Shown here: positions 18,301 through 25,944 of the stretch, piece after piece
Layout of the letters: each line of letters begins with the position of its first letter
How positions within the stretch are numbered: position 1 is the first letter of the stretch
From: Micromonospora cabrerizensis
GTDB taxonomy: Bacteria; Actinomycetota; Actinomycetes; Mycobacteriales; Micromonosporaceae
Direction of reading: 5' to 3'
DNA: 43,942 nt
Assembly (NCBI RefSeq): GCF_022230955.1
Contig: NZ_JAKKFI010000061.1
Location: forward strand, 1-43,942
The notes under the pieces: model-generated
Told to the model about the DNA's origin: nothing
What the model saw: only the letters and a program-made list of their open reading frames with translations
The model's database searches: none
Translations under genes and position numbers: made by a program

Positions 18301-20669
18301 TGCTGGCGGAACGCTTCGCCGGCCGGGAACTCACCGTGCCGGTCCGGCCGCTGTCGGCGGTCCTCGACGAGCTGGCCCCGGAACGGGTCGACCTGCTGAA
18401 GATCGACGTACAGCGGGCCGAGGCGGACGTGCTCGCCGGGCTGGAGGACCGGCACTGGCCGCTGGTCGCGCAGGTCGCCATGGAGGTGCACGACGCGCCC
18501 GGCACCGACACCGAGGGTCGACTGGCGGAGCTGGTCGCCACCTTCGAGGCGCGCGGCTTCGACGTGGTGACCCGGCAGGACGACCTGCTGACCGGCACCG
18601 ACCGGCACACCCTGCACGCCGTGCGCCCCGAGTACGCCGCCGATCCGCGCCCGGCCGTGGTCGTTCCGGCCGGGCCGACGGCCGGGCCCCTCGGCGAGCG
18701 GCTCACCGGCTGGCTGGCCGACCGGCTCCCGGCCCACCTGGTCCCGTCCGCGGTGGTGCTCCTCGACGAGCTGCCACTGACCCGCAACGGCAAGCTGGAC
18801 CGGGCGGCGCTACCCGCGCCCCGCCTCGACCGGCCGCAGGGCGGCACGGTGGTGGCACCGGCCGACCAGGCCGAGGAGATCCTGGTCGAGGCGTGGCGCG
18901 AGGTGCTCGGGGTGGCGGCCGTCGGCGTGACGGACAGCTTCTTCGCGCTCGGCGGCGACTCCATCCGCAGCATCCAGATGCAGGTCGCCGCGAACAAGCG
19001 GGGGCTGTCCTTCCGGCTCAGCGACATCTTCACGTACCAGACGATCCGGGAGTTGGTCACGCACGGCGAGATCACCGTCGACTCCGCGGGTGCCGGCGCG
19101 GCGTCGGTCCCGGCGGCCGGGCGCTTCACGCTGGTGACCGCCGTCGACCGGGAGCTGCTGCCCACCGGGCTGGCCGACGCGTACCCGATGACGACCCTTC
19201 AGCAGGGCATGGTCTACCACTGTGAGCTGACCGGCGACCCGGCGATGTACCACAACGTCACCGCGCACCGGATCGCCGCGCCGTTGGACGCGCCCGCGCT
19301 GCGGCGCGCGCTGGCCGGTCTGGTGGCCGCCCATCCGGTGCTGCGGACCGGGTTCGCGCTGGGCGCGTACTCCGAGCCGTTGCAGCTCGTGCACGCCGAC
19401 GTGCCGGTCGAGGTGCCGGTGACCGATCTGACCGGTGTCGACGCACAGACCCGCCGGGCCCGGATCGACGATCTCGTGGCGGCCGAACGGGTCCGTCCCT
19501 TCGACCTGGCCCGCCCGCCGCTGCTGCAGCTGCACGCCGTCCGGGAGGACGCCGAAGAGTTCACCCTGATCATCGCCGAGTACCACGCCATCCTCGACGG
19601 CTGGAGTCTGCACCTGCTCCGCACCGACCTGCTGGCCGCGTACGACCGGGAGCGGGCCGGCGCCTCTCATCCGGCCCGCCCCGGCCTGCCGTTCCGGGAG
19701 TACGTTGCCGCCGAGCGACGGGCCCGGGCCGATGAGGCCAGCCGCCGGTTCTGGCTGGACGGTCCGGGCGCGGTGCCGCCCCTGCTGCTCGGCGGGGCGG
19801 CCCCCCGGACCACCACCACCCAGCAGGTGCCGCTGAGAGCCGGCAGCACCGACGCGGTCACCGAGGCGGCCCGGGCCGCCGGTGTGCCCGTCAAGTCCTG
19901 GCTGCTCGCCATCCACCTGCGAATGCTCGGCGAACTCACCGGTCGCGACGACGTGGTCAGCGGACTGGTGGTCGGTGGGCGGCCGGAGGGCGAGGGCAGC
20001 GACGCCACCCTCGGGTTGTTCCTCAACACCCTGCCGGTCAGCGTGCGGCTGGGCACCCGTTCGCTGACCGAGCTGGCGGCCGAGGTGTGGCGGGACGAAC
20101 GGGACATGATGGGACACCACCGCTTCCCGCTGGCGGAGATCATCCGGGCCGGAGGGGGCGGGCCCCGGTTCGACCACTTCTTCAACTGGACGCACTTCGC
20201 GAACGACCCGACCGGTGGCGGACCCCGCATCGTGGACAGTCGGGGCATCACCGTGGACGTGGCGTTCAGCCTCGCCGTCGACGCCGAACTGGACGCGGAC
20301 ACCGGCCGCCTCGCCCTCACCGTCCAGTACGACCACCGCACCGTCGCCGGGGACCGGGTCGACACGTTCGCCGACGGCTTCCGACGCCTGCTTGCGGTCG
20401 ACCCGAACGCGCCGCTGCCCGCCGTTGCCAGCGGAGGGCAGGCGGCCGGCGACGCGTGGGCCACGCGGGTGGCGGCGGCCTGGCAGGAGGTGCTCGGGGT
20501 CGCGCCGCACGACCCGGCGACCGGCTGGTCGGCCGCAGGCGGTGACTCACTGCGCGCGCTGCGCCTGGTCACCATGCTGCGGCAGCGTCACGGCAGCGAC
20601 CTCACGCTGCCCGAGTTCGTGACGTTGGGCAGTTACGGCGCGCTGGTGGACCGGGTGGCCCGCTCATGA
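15393..20669 (+). CDS. NRPS, C*-A(FkbM methyltransferase insert)-T-C-T, predicted glutamate-activating
   Basis: A 1758-residue synthetase. Residues 1-370 are a C-like domain in which the catalytic HHxxxDG region has become TPLVADP, so condensation there is unlikely. The A domain (about 375-810) reads DAKDLGLVDK, one change from the glutamate code DAKDLGVVDK. After A8 it is broken by an FkbM-type methyltransferase of roughly 250 residues (SAM motif VLDVGANIG) and resumes near 1085 with the A10 block NGKLDRAALP. Then come T (about 1155-1225, LGGDS), a C domain with YHAILDG (first His replaced, catalytic second His kept) and a final T (GGDS) with no A domain of its own. FkbM enzymes are O-methyltransferases, so a side-chain methyl ester of the loaded acid is possible (inference). 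The A3 loop reads GAPRP instead of GxPKG. The GTG start is fixed by overlap with the upstream stop. Confidence 0.92.
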   Translation: MNGYRLSPVQRLAWSAKQDLVRARVRLDRPLDRARLQAALDVVVARHEALRLTLVHHPGLRVPMQDVDDDRSVTVGAQGELSVTLTDEALELTATPLVADPASLRLVLTDLARAYAGEALPHDPEALQFLDVAEWQLEEREQAPATATPAAPAARLVTPHGDDPTAAVSATVSAAELTDVARAAGVEPETVLLAAWALAVSRRAEAPEGADEVDLVLARWSDGRHAAGTAEVVGPLGGYGPLRLALPLPTAPADLLALVRAAQTTADDTFHLVDPVDEQSGAVAGFAVPPAAAPAAVAGLGGGTVEVTTPPAAAGPQLTVLADGDRVTLDVVGGQWLLDALLTILRTLPAALCGVVAPSVLGDAEGRWLTDAAGKPSQASARTLVDLFDAGLAGMDERAVAVADADGAYTVGELRERAARVAGALAARGLSGTPVGVLADRSRDTVVAFLGVLRAGAVFVPLDPESPTRRLAAQVRAVGAEVVVGDGGAATVTVADLVAAGERLPAAVPTPTDPAYVIFTSGSTGAPRPVQVSHGAAAHLADALEQAVYADSRPGLRVAVNAPLTFDASVKQLVQLGHGRSLYLVPEQVRRDGAALAATLAEHDVDVLDLTPSQLRILLAGAGDIRLSGLLLLGGEAIAPDLWETVAALPDVRAINLYGPTECTVDTSAAQVRAGEAPTIGRPLPGVTVWVLDEQLRPLPPGVAGELCVGGPQLADGYRGDPEATARRFVTVALPSGHTERVYRTGDRVRFDADRRLRYLGRLDDQVKIHGFRVEPGEVAATLREHPEVADAAVVARDDDGHGDRLVAYVRPGTAPAAVDVDRVAGVNPHETRYLYDEIFVQQVYLRDGIVLRPGATVLDVGANIGMFSLFVSAVCPDATIHAFEPVPSVADLLRRNVAEFGVPATVHAVGLSRAAGEMSFTYYPGYSMMSGHAAYADPDAEVAVIKRFLANERDAGADREVLLGRVDELLAERFAGRELTVPVRPLSAVLDELAPERVDLLKIDVQRAEADVLAGLEDRHWPLVAQVAMEVHDAPGTDTEGRLAELVATFEARGFDVVTRQDDLLTGTDRHTLHAVRPEYAADPRPAVVVPAGPTAGPLGERLTGWLADRLPAHLVPSAVVLLDELPLTRNGKLDRAALPAPRLDRPQGGTVVAPADQAEEILVEAWREVLGVAAVGVTDSFFALGGDSIRSIQMQVAANKRGLSFRLSDIFTYQTIRELVTHGEITVDSAGAGAASVPAAGRFTLVTAVDRELLPTGLADAYPMTTLQQGMVYHCELTGDPAMYHNVTAHRIAAPLDAPALRRALAGLVAAHPVLRTGFALGAYSEPLQLVHADVPVEVPVTDLTGVDAQTRRARIDDLVAAERVRPFDLARPPLLQLHAVREDAEEFTLIIAEYHAILDGWSLHLLRTDLLAAYDRERAGASHPARPGLPFREYVAAERRARADEASRRFWLDGPGAVPPLLLGGAAPRTTTTQQVPLRAGSTDAVTEAARAAGVPVKSWLLAIHLRMLGELTGRDDVVSGLVVGGRPEGEGSDATLGLFLNTLPVSVRLGTRSLTELAAEVWRDERDMMGHHRFPLAEIIRAGGGGPRFDHFFNWTHFANDPTGGGPRIVDSRGITVDVAFSLAVDAELDADTGRLALTVQYDHRTVAGDRVDTFADGFRRLLAVDPNAPLPAVASGGQAAGDAWATRVAAAWQEVLGVAPHDPATGWSAAGGDSLRALRLVTMLRQRHGSDLTLPEFVTLGSYGALVDRVARS

Positions 20670-21838
20670 CCGGTCTCAGCACCTCCGCCGTGCACGGCGA
20701 CGACGGACTGGTCCCGGGCGGGGCCGTGGCGCCGCCGATCGTGCAGAGCGTCACCTTCAGCGCCGACTCCGACGAACAGTTCACCGCGATCGCCACCGAG
20801 ACGCGGGGCAGCGCCTTCTACACCCGCTACGGCAACCCGAACCACGCCCAGGTGGCCGCCGTCGTCGCCGAGCTGGAAGGCGCGCAGACGGGGCTGGTCA
20901 CGGCCTCCGGGATGGGGGCGATCAGCACCATCGCGTTGGCCCTGCTCTGCGCCGGCGACCACGTGGTGGTGCAGCGCAGCACCTACGGCGGCACCACCTC
21001 GCTGGTCACCGGCCTGCTGTCCCGGTTCGGGGTGTCGTACACCCAGGTCGACCAGACCGACACCGAGGCGTTCGCACGGGCGATCCGGGAGAAGACCCGC
21101 CTCGTGCTGGTGGAGACGCCGAGCAATCCACTGCTGGAGCTGACCGACCTGAGCGCCGTCGCGGAGCTGGCCCACGCGGCCGGCGCGCTGGTGGTGGTCG
21201 ACAACACCTTCGCCACGCCGGTCAACCAGCGTCCGATGGCCCTCGGTGCGGACCTGGTCTGGCACAGCGGCACCAAGTTCCTCGGCGGCCACTCCGACGT
21301 GTCGGCGGGGGTGGTCGTCGGCTCCGCCGAGCTGGTCGAGCGGGTGTGGCAGACGGCCATCGTCACCGGCGCCACCCTCGGCCCGGTGGACGCGTGGCTG
21401 CTGCTGCGCGGCATCCGGACGCTGCCACTGCGGGTGGAGCGGCACAACGCCAACGCCCTGGCCCTGGCCCGCGCGTTGGAGGAACATCCGGCGGTGGCCC
21501 GGGTCCGTTACCCAGGGCTGCCGTCGCACCCGCAGCACGCGCTGGCGCAGCGACAGATGACCGGCTTCGGCGGGGTGCTCAGCGTCGACCTGAGGGCCGG
21601 CCGGGCCGGGGCCGCCGCACTGCTGGACGGGCTGCGGCTGGCCAAACGCGCGGCCAGCCTCGGCAGCGTCAGCACGCTGGTGGTGCACCCCCGGTCGATG
21701 TGGGCGGGCATCGTGGACGCCGAGCAGTTGGCCGCGACCGGCATCGGGGACGGCCTGGTGCGGGTCTCCACCGGCATCGAGGACACCGCCGACCTGGTGG
21801 ACGACTTCCTCGCGGCGGCGGACAAGGCGACCGGATGA
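20666..21838 (+). CDS. PLP-dependent enzyme, cystathionine gamma-synthase/lyase family
   Basis: A 390-residue Cys/Met-metabolism PLP enzyme. The PLP lysine is K204 (HSGTKFLGG), D179 would bind the pyridine nitrogen, and STYGGT binds phosphate. Family members catalyse gamma- or beta-elimination or replacement on amino acids such as O-acyl-homoserine, cystathionine or methionine. It is the last gene of the biosynthetic operon, coupled to the NRPS by an ATGA overlap, and ends 12 bases before a convergent gene. That placement argues for a role in making or altering a building block rather than general methionine metabolism. The exact reaction cannot be told from sequence; gamma-synthase, gamma-lyase and methionine gamma-lyase activities are all open. 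Confidence 0.88.
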   Translation: MTGLSTSAVHGDDGLVPGGAVAPPIVQSVTFSADSDEQFTAIATETRGSAFYTRYGNPNHAQVAAVVAELEGAQTGLVTASGMGAISTIALALLCAGDHVVVQRSTYGGTTSLVTGLLSRFGVSYTQVDQTDTEAFARAIREKTRLVLVETPSNPLLELTDLSAVAELAHAAGALVVVDNTFATPVNQRPMALGADLVWHSGTKFLGGHSDVSAGVVVGSAELVERVWQTAIVTGATLGPVDAWLLLRGIRTLPLRVERHNANALALARALEEHPAVARVRYPGLPSHPQHALAQRQMTGFGGVLSVDLRAGRAGAAALLDGLRLAKRAASLGSVSTLVVHPRSMWAGIVDAEQLAATGIGDGLVRVSTGIEDTADLVDDFLAAADKATG

Positions 21839-21850
21839 CGGTCGGAGCCG

Positions 21851-23110
21851 TCAGCGTCGCTCGGGCGGGGCGCCGATGGCCAGGACAGCGGTGTCGTCGG
21901 TGAGCCCGTCGCCGAAGGTGCCGAGCAGATCGGTGACGGCCGTGACGGCGGTGGCGGCGGTCGTGGGTGCGAGAGAGCGGGCGAACCGGGCGAGGGCCGC
22001 CGCTCCGTAACGGCCGTCGGCGGTCCCACTCCCGGTGGTACGAGCCTCGGTGAGCCCGTCGCTGTAGAGCAGCAGCGTGTCGCCGGGGTTCGCCACGATG
22101 GTGGTGTTGGTGTACCGGGTGTTCGGGAAGGCCCCCACGATGCGGCCCCTGGTGGGGTGGTAGTCAACCGAGCCGTCGGCCCGCAGCAGCAGTGGTTCCG
22201 GGTGCCCGCCGCTGGCGATGACCGCGGTGAAACCGCCGACGGCCGAGGTGGGTGTGAGGATGCCGAACACGACGGTGCAGTAGCGCGCATCCTCGCGGTA
22301 TTCCTGCCACAGCACGGTGTTGAGGTTGTACAGCGCGGCAGCGGGGTCGGGGTGGTAGACGGTTGCGGCGCGCAACGTGTAGCGGGCCAGGGCCGTGACG
22401 GCGGCCGCCTCGACGCCCTTGCCGCTGACGTCGCCGAGGAAGAACCCCCACCGGCCGTCGACCAGGGGGAACAGGTCGTAGAAGTCACCGCCGACCTGGT
22501 CGGTGGAGGCCGCCCGGTAGTACGCGGCGCTCTCCAACCCGGGTGGGGTTTGCAGCACGGCGGGGAGGAGACTGCGCTGCAGTTTGCTGACGAGATGCCG
22601 TAGCCGTTCGTCCTCGCGCTCCGCGGCCTTGCGGGCGTTGAGGAGCTCTCGTTCGTAGGCGCGGCGCATCTTGGCGTCGAAGATGGCCGTCCGGATGAGT
22701 TGGGGTTGACCCTCGCTGCCGGCCTTGACGATCGACGTGACGAGGACCGGCATCCGGGAGCCGTCCCTGGCACGGAGTTCGAGGGAGACGCCGCCGATCT
22801 CGCCCTGCATGGCCAGCATCGGCGCGAAGTGGGTCTCGTGGTAGATCCGGCCTCCGCCGGTGAGCAGATCGCTGAAGCGGCGCCGGCCGACGAGTTCCTC
22901 GCGGCGGTAGCCGAGCCAGGCCAGCAGAGTGCCGTTGATCTTCGCGATGGTGCCGTCCAGCAGGGTGGACAGGTGCCCGCAGGGCGCGTTCTCGTACAGG
23001 TCTTCGAGGTCGTCTTCGAGCAGGGCAGGGAACCCGACCTCACCCGGCTGGGCACTCCCGTCGTCGCCTCGACCCTGGCCGTCCGGGTCACGCCCCGCGG
23101 TGGCGGTCAT
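21851..23110 (-). CDS. rsbP: RsbP-like PAS-PP2C (SpoIIE-type) phosphatase
   Basis: A 419-residue protein with an N-terminal PAS domain (about residues 30-150, from ENAPCG), a linker helix rich in Arg and Glu, and a SpoIIE/PP2C phosphatase domain (about 185-415) with metal-site motifs GGDFYD, GDVSGKG, YSDGLTEA and DDTAVL. In Bacillus subtilis the matching protein, RsbP, dephosphorylates the anti-anti-sigma factor RsbV under energy stress and needs RsbQ. Here the rsbQ-like gene lies directly upstream and overlaps by ATGA. I chose the ATG at 23110 over an upstream in-frame ATG at 23275 because of that coupling and because the PAS domain begins shortly after it. No RsbV, anti-sigma or sigma gene is in the window. 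Confidence 0.88.
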   Translation of the reverse strand: MTATAGRDPDGQGRGDDGSAQPGEVGFPALLEDDLEDLYENAPCGHLSTLLDGTIAKINGTLLAWLGYRREELVGRRRFSDLLTGGGRIYHETHFAPMLAMQGEIGGVSLELRARDGSRMPVLVTSIVKAGSEGQPQLIRTAIFDAKMRRAYERELLNARKAAEREDERLRHLVSKLQRSLLPAVLQTPPGLESAAYYRAASTDQVGGDFYDLFPLVDGRWGFFLGDVSGKGVEAAAVTALARYTLRAATVYHPDPAAALYNLNTVLWQEYREDARYCTVVFGILTPTSAVGGFTAVIASGGHPEPLLLRADGSVDYHPTRGRIVGAFPNTRYTNTTIVANPGDTLLLYSDGLTEARTTGSGTADGRYGAAALARFARSLAPTTAATAVTAVTDLLGTFGDGLTDDTAVLAIGAPPERR

Positions 23111-23913
23111 CGGTAGGCGGCCCTGACGAACGACGTGATCGCGGCGGCCGTCGCCTCCGGCGCGCTCAGCTGCGGGCAGTGCCCGGTCGCATCCAGGGTG
23201 ACGAGCCGACTTCCGGGGATCTGGGCGTGCACGAACGCGCCGACCTCGGGCGGCGCGATGGCGTCCTGGGCGCACTGCAGGATCAGGGTGGGAACGCTCA
23301 CCGCGGCGAGATCCGCACGGTTGTCGGACAGGAACGTCGCCCGGGCGAACACCTGCGCCATCGCGGGATCCGTCCGGCAGAAGCTCTCCGTCAGCTCTTC
23401 ACCCAGCTCCGGCCGCTCGGGATTGCCCATGATCAGAGGTGCCATGCTCGACGACCAGCCGAGGTAGTTGCTCTCCAGCGAATCGAGCAGGTCGTCGATG
23501 TCGTCGCGAGTGAAACCGCCTCGGTAGTCTCCGTCGTCGATGTAGCACGGTGACGGGGTGACCAGGACGAGCGCGGAGAAGCGGTCCGGCTCGCGGTTGG
23601 CGGCGAGGACCCCGATGCTCGAACTGACCGAATGCCCGACGAAGATCGGCTGCTGGAGGTCGAGATCCTGGCAGATGCCCAGCACATCGTCGGCGTAGCC
23701 GTCCAGGGAGGCGTACCGGTCGGCGTCCCAGGCCGCCGGGTCGGCCTTGCCCGATCCGACGTGATCGAACAGCACCAGCCGGGCCCACTGTCCGATTTCG
23801 GTGACCACGTGACGCCACATGTGCTGATCACAACCGAAGCCGTGGGCGAGCACCACGGTAGGGCCGTCCTCACGGCCGGCCAGCACCACGTTGTTGCGGT
23901 TCCGAACGCGCAT
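23107..23913 (-). CDS. rsbQ: RsbQ-like alpha/beta hydrolase
   Basis: A 268-residue alpha/beta hydrolase with the catalytic triad at S95 (VGHSVS), D217 and H245, almost the positions in B. subtilis RsbQ (269 residues; S96, D219, H247). The N-terminal GFGCDQxxW block is also diagnostic. RsbQ is thought to turn over a small hydrophobic molecule and so activate the PAS phosphatase RsbP; plant strigolactone and karrikin receptors share the fold. The start at 23913 is preferred over in-frame starts at 23928, 23937 and 24084, since it has GGAAG eight bases upstream and gives the family length. It is the first gene of a two-gene operon with rsbP. Confidence 0.9.
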   Translation of the reverse strand: MRVRNRNNVVLAGREDGPTVVLAHGFGCDQHMWRHVVTEIGQWARLVLFDHVGSGKADPAAWDADRYASLDGYADDVLGICQDLDLQQPIFVGHSVSSSIGVLAANREPDRFSALVLVTPSPCYIDDGDYRGGFTRDDIDDLLDSLESNYLGWSSSMAPLIMGNPERPELGEELTESFCRTDPAMAQVFARATFLSDNRADLAAVSVPTLILQCAQDAIAPPEVGAFVHAQIPGSRLVTLDATGHCPQLSAPEATAAAITSFVRAAYR

Positions 23914-24090
23914 TCGCCTATCTTCCATCACCGCCATCTGTGGACCAAGCGGGCTCACCTGCGCGAATGCCGTCGCCCGAACGACCCCGAGCGCCCGGTC
24001 GTCGGCACTCCCCTGGATCGACGGGCGCCCGCTGCCTGGTGGCGTTGGCCCAGGCCCCACCCTCGGCCGGACCTCGTACCGCATTCGGAC

Positions 24091-24114
24091 GTTTCCCCCG
24101 TGGGCGTGGGGTTA
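24091..24114 (+). promoter_or_regulatory. Possible sigma-B-type promoter of the NDH-2-like gene
   Basis: GTTT at 24091 and GGGTTA at 24109 are separated by 14 bases, close to the GTTT-N14-GGGTA pattern of sigma-B-family promoters in actinobacteria. The -10 element ends 47 bases before the downstream ATG. The neighbouring rsbQ-rsbP pair makes a sigma-B-type signal more plausible. It is a by-eye match with one imperfect -10 position. Confidence 0.4.
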
Positions 24115-24161
24115 CCTCCTGAACGAGACGCGCACGACAGTCGAGCATCGAGGGGAACGTC

Positions 24162-25460
24162 ATGGCCCGACCCAGGATCGTCATCGTCGGCGCGGGATTC
24201 GCCGGCTTCCACGCTGCCCGCCGCCTGGCCCGCGTCTCGCGCGGCGCCGCCGACGTGGTGCTGGTCAACCCGACCGACTACTTCCTGTACCTGCCACTGC
24301 TGCCGGAGGTCTCCGGCGGGGTGCTCGACCCGCGCCGGGTCACCGTGCCGCTGGCCGACACCCTGCCCGGCGTGCAGGTGATCCTCGGTGAGGTCGACGG
24401 CATCGACGTCGACGGCAGGACCCTCTCCTACGTGGACCCCGAAGGGCGCTCCAGCCGCCTGTCGTACCACCGGCTCGTCCTGGCCGCCGGCAGCGTCAAC
24501 AAACTGCTGCCGATTCCCGGGGTCGCCGACCACGCACACGGCTTCCGCGGAATCCCGGAGGCGGTGTACCTGCGGGAGCGCCTGATCCAGCAGATCGAGC
24601 TGGCCGACGCCACCGACGACCCGGCCGAACGGGAGGCGCGCTGCACGTTCGTCGTGGTCGGCGCGGGCTACACCGGCACCGAGGTCGCCGCCCAGGGGCA
24701 ACTGTTCACCGACGAGATCGTCCGCCACCATCCACGGCTCGACGGGATCCGCCCACGCTGGTTGCTGCTGGACACCGCCGACCGGGTCCTGCCCGGCCTC
24801 GCCGACCGGATGTCGCGGGTGGCCGAGCGGGTGCTGCGCGAGCGCGGGATCGAGGTCTGCCTGGGCACCTCCGTCGCCGAGGCCGCCGCCGACGGAGTCC
24901 ACCTCTCCGACGGCCGGTTCGTGCCGTCCCGGACGCTGGTGTGGTGCGTCGGCGTACGCCCCGACCCGCTCGTCGAGGCCACCGGACTGCCGACGACCCG
25001 CGGCCGGGTCACCGTCGACGAGTACCTGACCGTCCCCGGCCACCCGGAGATCCTGGCCTGCGGCGACGCCGCCGCCGTGCCCGACCCGGCCCGACCCGGT
25101 GAGATCACCCCGATGACCGCCCAGCACGCCGTACGGCAGGGCCGGCTGGCCGCCGACAACATCGCCGCGTCCTACGGGGTCGGCCGGCGCCGCCCGTACC
25201 GGCACCGCGACCTGGGCTTCGTCGTGGACCTGGGCGGGTGGCAGGCGACCGCCAACCCCCTGCACGTACCCCTGTCCGGGCTTCCAGCGCGGGTCGTGGC
25301 CCGTGGCTACCACCTGCTGTCCCTACCCGCCAACCGCGCCCGCACCGCCGCCGACTGGCTGTTCGCGGCGGTCGGCTCCCGGCCGAGCGTGCAACTCGGG
25401 CTCGTCCCCGACGCCGCCGTGCCGCTGGACACCGCCGCCCCGGAGCTAGTCCGCCGCTGA
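24162..25460 (+). CDS. FAD-dependent NADH dehydrogenase-like protein (NDH-2 type)
   Basis: A 432-residue two-dinucleotide-fold flavoprotein. The FAD site is at the N terminus (IVIVGAGFAGFHAARRL) and a second GxGxxG (VVGAGYTGTEVA) near residue 170 binds NAD(P)H. The CGDAAAV motif near residue 300 is the usual third FAD contact. These features fit type II NADH:quinone oxidoreductases and their single-subunit relatives, which oxidise NADH at the membrane without pumping protons. I see no clear membrane helix, so attachment would be peripheral. GAGGGG lies 7 bases before the ATG. A sigma-B-like promoter upstream and the divergent rsbQ-rsbP operon suggest stress control. The quinone substrate is not proven; ferredoxin-reductase-like activity is the main alternative. 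Confidence 0.87.
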   Translation: MARPRIVIVGAGFAGFHAARRLARVSRGAADVVLVNPTDYFLYLPLLPEVSGGVLDPRRVTVPLADTLPGVQVILGEVDGIDVDGRTLSYVDPEGRSSRLSYHRLVLAAGSVNKLLPIPGVADHAHGFRGIPEAVYLRERLIQQIELADATDDPAEREARCTFVVVGAGYTGTEVAAQGQLFTDEIVRHHPRLDGIRPRWLLLDTADRVLPGLADRMSRVAERVLRERGIEVCLGTSVAEAAADGVHLSDGRFVPSRTLVWCVGVRPDPLVEATGLPTTRGRVTVDEYLTVPGHPEILACGDAAAVPDPARPGEITPMTAQHAVRQGRLAADNIAASYGVGRRRPYRHRDLGFVVDLGGWQATANPLHVPLSGLPARVVARGYHLLSLPANRARTAADWLFAAVGSRPSVQLGLVPDAAVPLDTAAPELVRR

Positions 25461-25470
25461 CCTCCCGAAG

Positions 25471-25502
25471 CCGCCCCGCCGCCCTCAGGGACGGCGGGGC
25501 GG
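25471..25502. terminator. Strong intrinsic-type hairpin between convergent genes
   Basis: An 11-bp perfect stem (25471-25481 with 25492-25502, core GCCCCGCCG/CGGCGGGGC) closes a 10-base loop 10 bases after the stop of the NDH-2-like gene and 20 bases from the end of the convergent small gene. It can serve both strands. There is no U-tract, as is common in this group. Confidence 0.75.
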
Positions 25503-25522
25503 GCGTCGGCACCTCGTCAGGG

Positions 25523-25759
25523 TCACCTGTCGCCGGCGGCGCGCTCACGGTCGGCCTCGACATCCGCCGCGCCGGTCGGCACGCCGTCGCCGTCGCGGGC
25601 CGCGTGGGACAGGTCCACGTCGGCACCGGTCCGGGCGGCGTCGGCCGCCGCGTCGTCCGCGCCGACGATCTCCCCGCCGCCGTCGGCGCCCACGCCGTCG
25701 TCGTCGATGAGCTGTTCAGAGCCGGCGAGTGCGATCGGTACGTACCTGGGATCGGTCAT
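25523..25759 (-). CDS. Small acidic protein of unknown function
   Basis: A 78-residue protein dominated by Asp, Ala and Gly, strongly acidic and probably largely disordered. I know of no domain for it. It is judged a real gene because a near-ideal ribosome site (GAGGAGG, 5 bases before the ATG) precedes it, because its composition does not look like a shadow frame, and because a hairpin terminator lies just past its stop. The end is low in hydrophobic residues and there is no signal peptide or membrane segment. The N-terminal MTDPRYVPIALAG looks like a short conserved ordered start. Function unknown. Confidence 0.7.
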   Translation of the reverse strand: MTDPRYVPIALAGSEQLIDDDGVGADGGGEIVGADDAAADAARTGADVDLSHAARDGDGVPTGAADVEADRERAAGDR

Positions 25760-25944
25760 CTCGTCCTCCTCGGGGTTCCTGCCTGCCTACCTACCGCTAC
25801 CCCCGAGCTGTCGTCACCACACCCTCACCCGCCCCCTCCCCGGCACATTGAACGCAGGACCCGTCGGCATCGCGTCGGAGGTGCCGGGCGGGTGGCTCGG
25901 TCGGGGTGAGGTTTCGGGCCGGACACAGTGGGCACTGCCCGCTC

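Noticed and set aside
10153..21838. Detoxin/rimosamide-type cluster (NRPS plus NRPS/PKS plus TauD-like oxygenase)
   Set aside because: The class of parts is similar, but two oxygenases, an FkbM-split A domain, a Cys thioesterase and a fused MFS do not fit that family as I know it.
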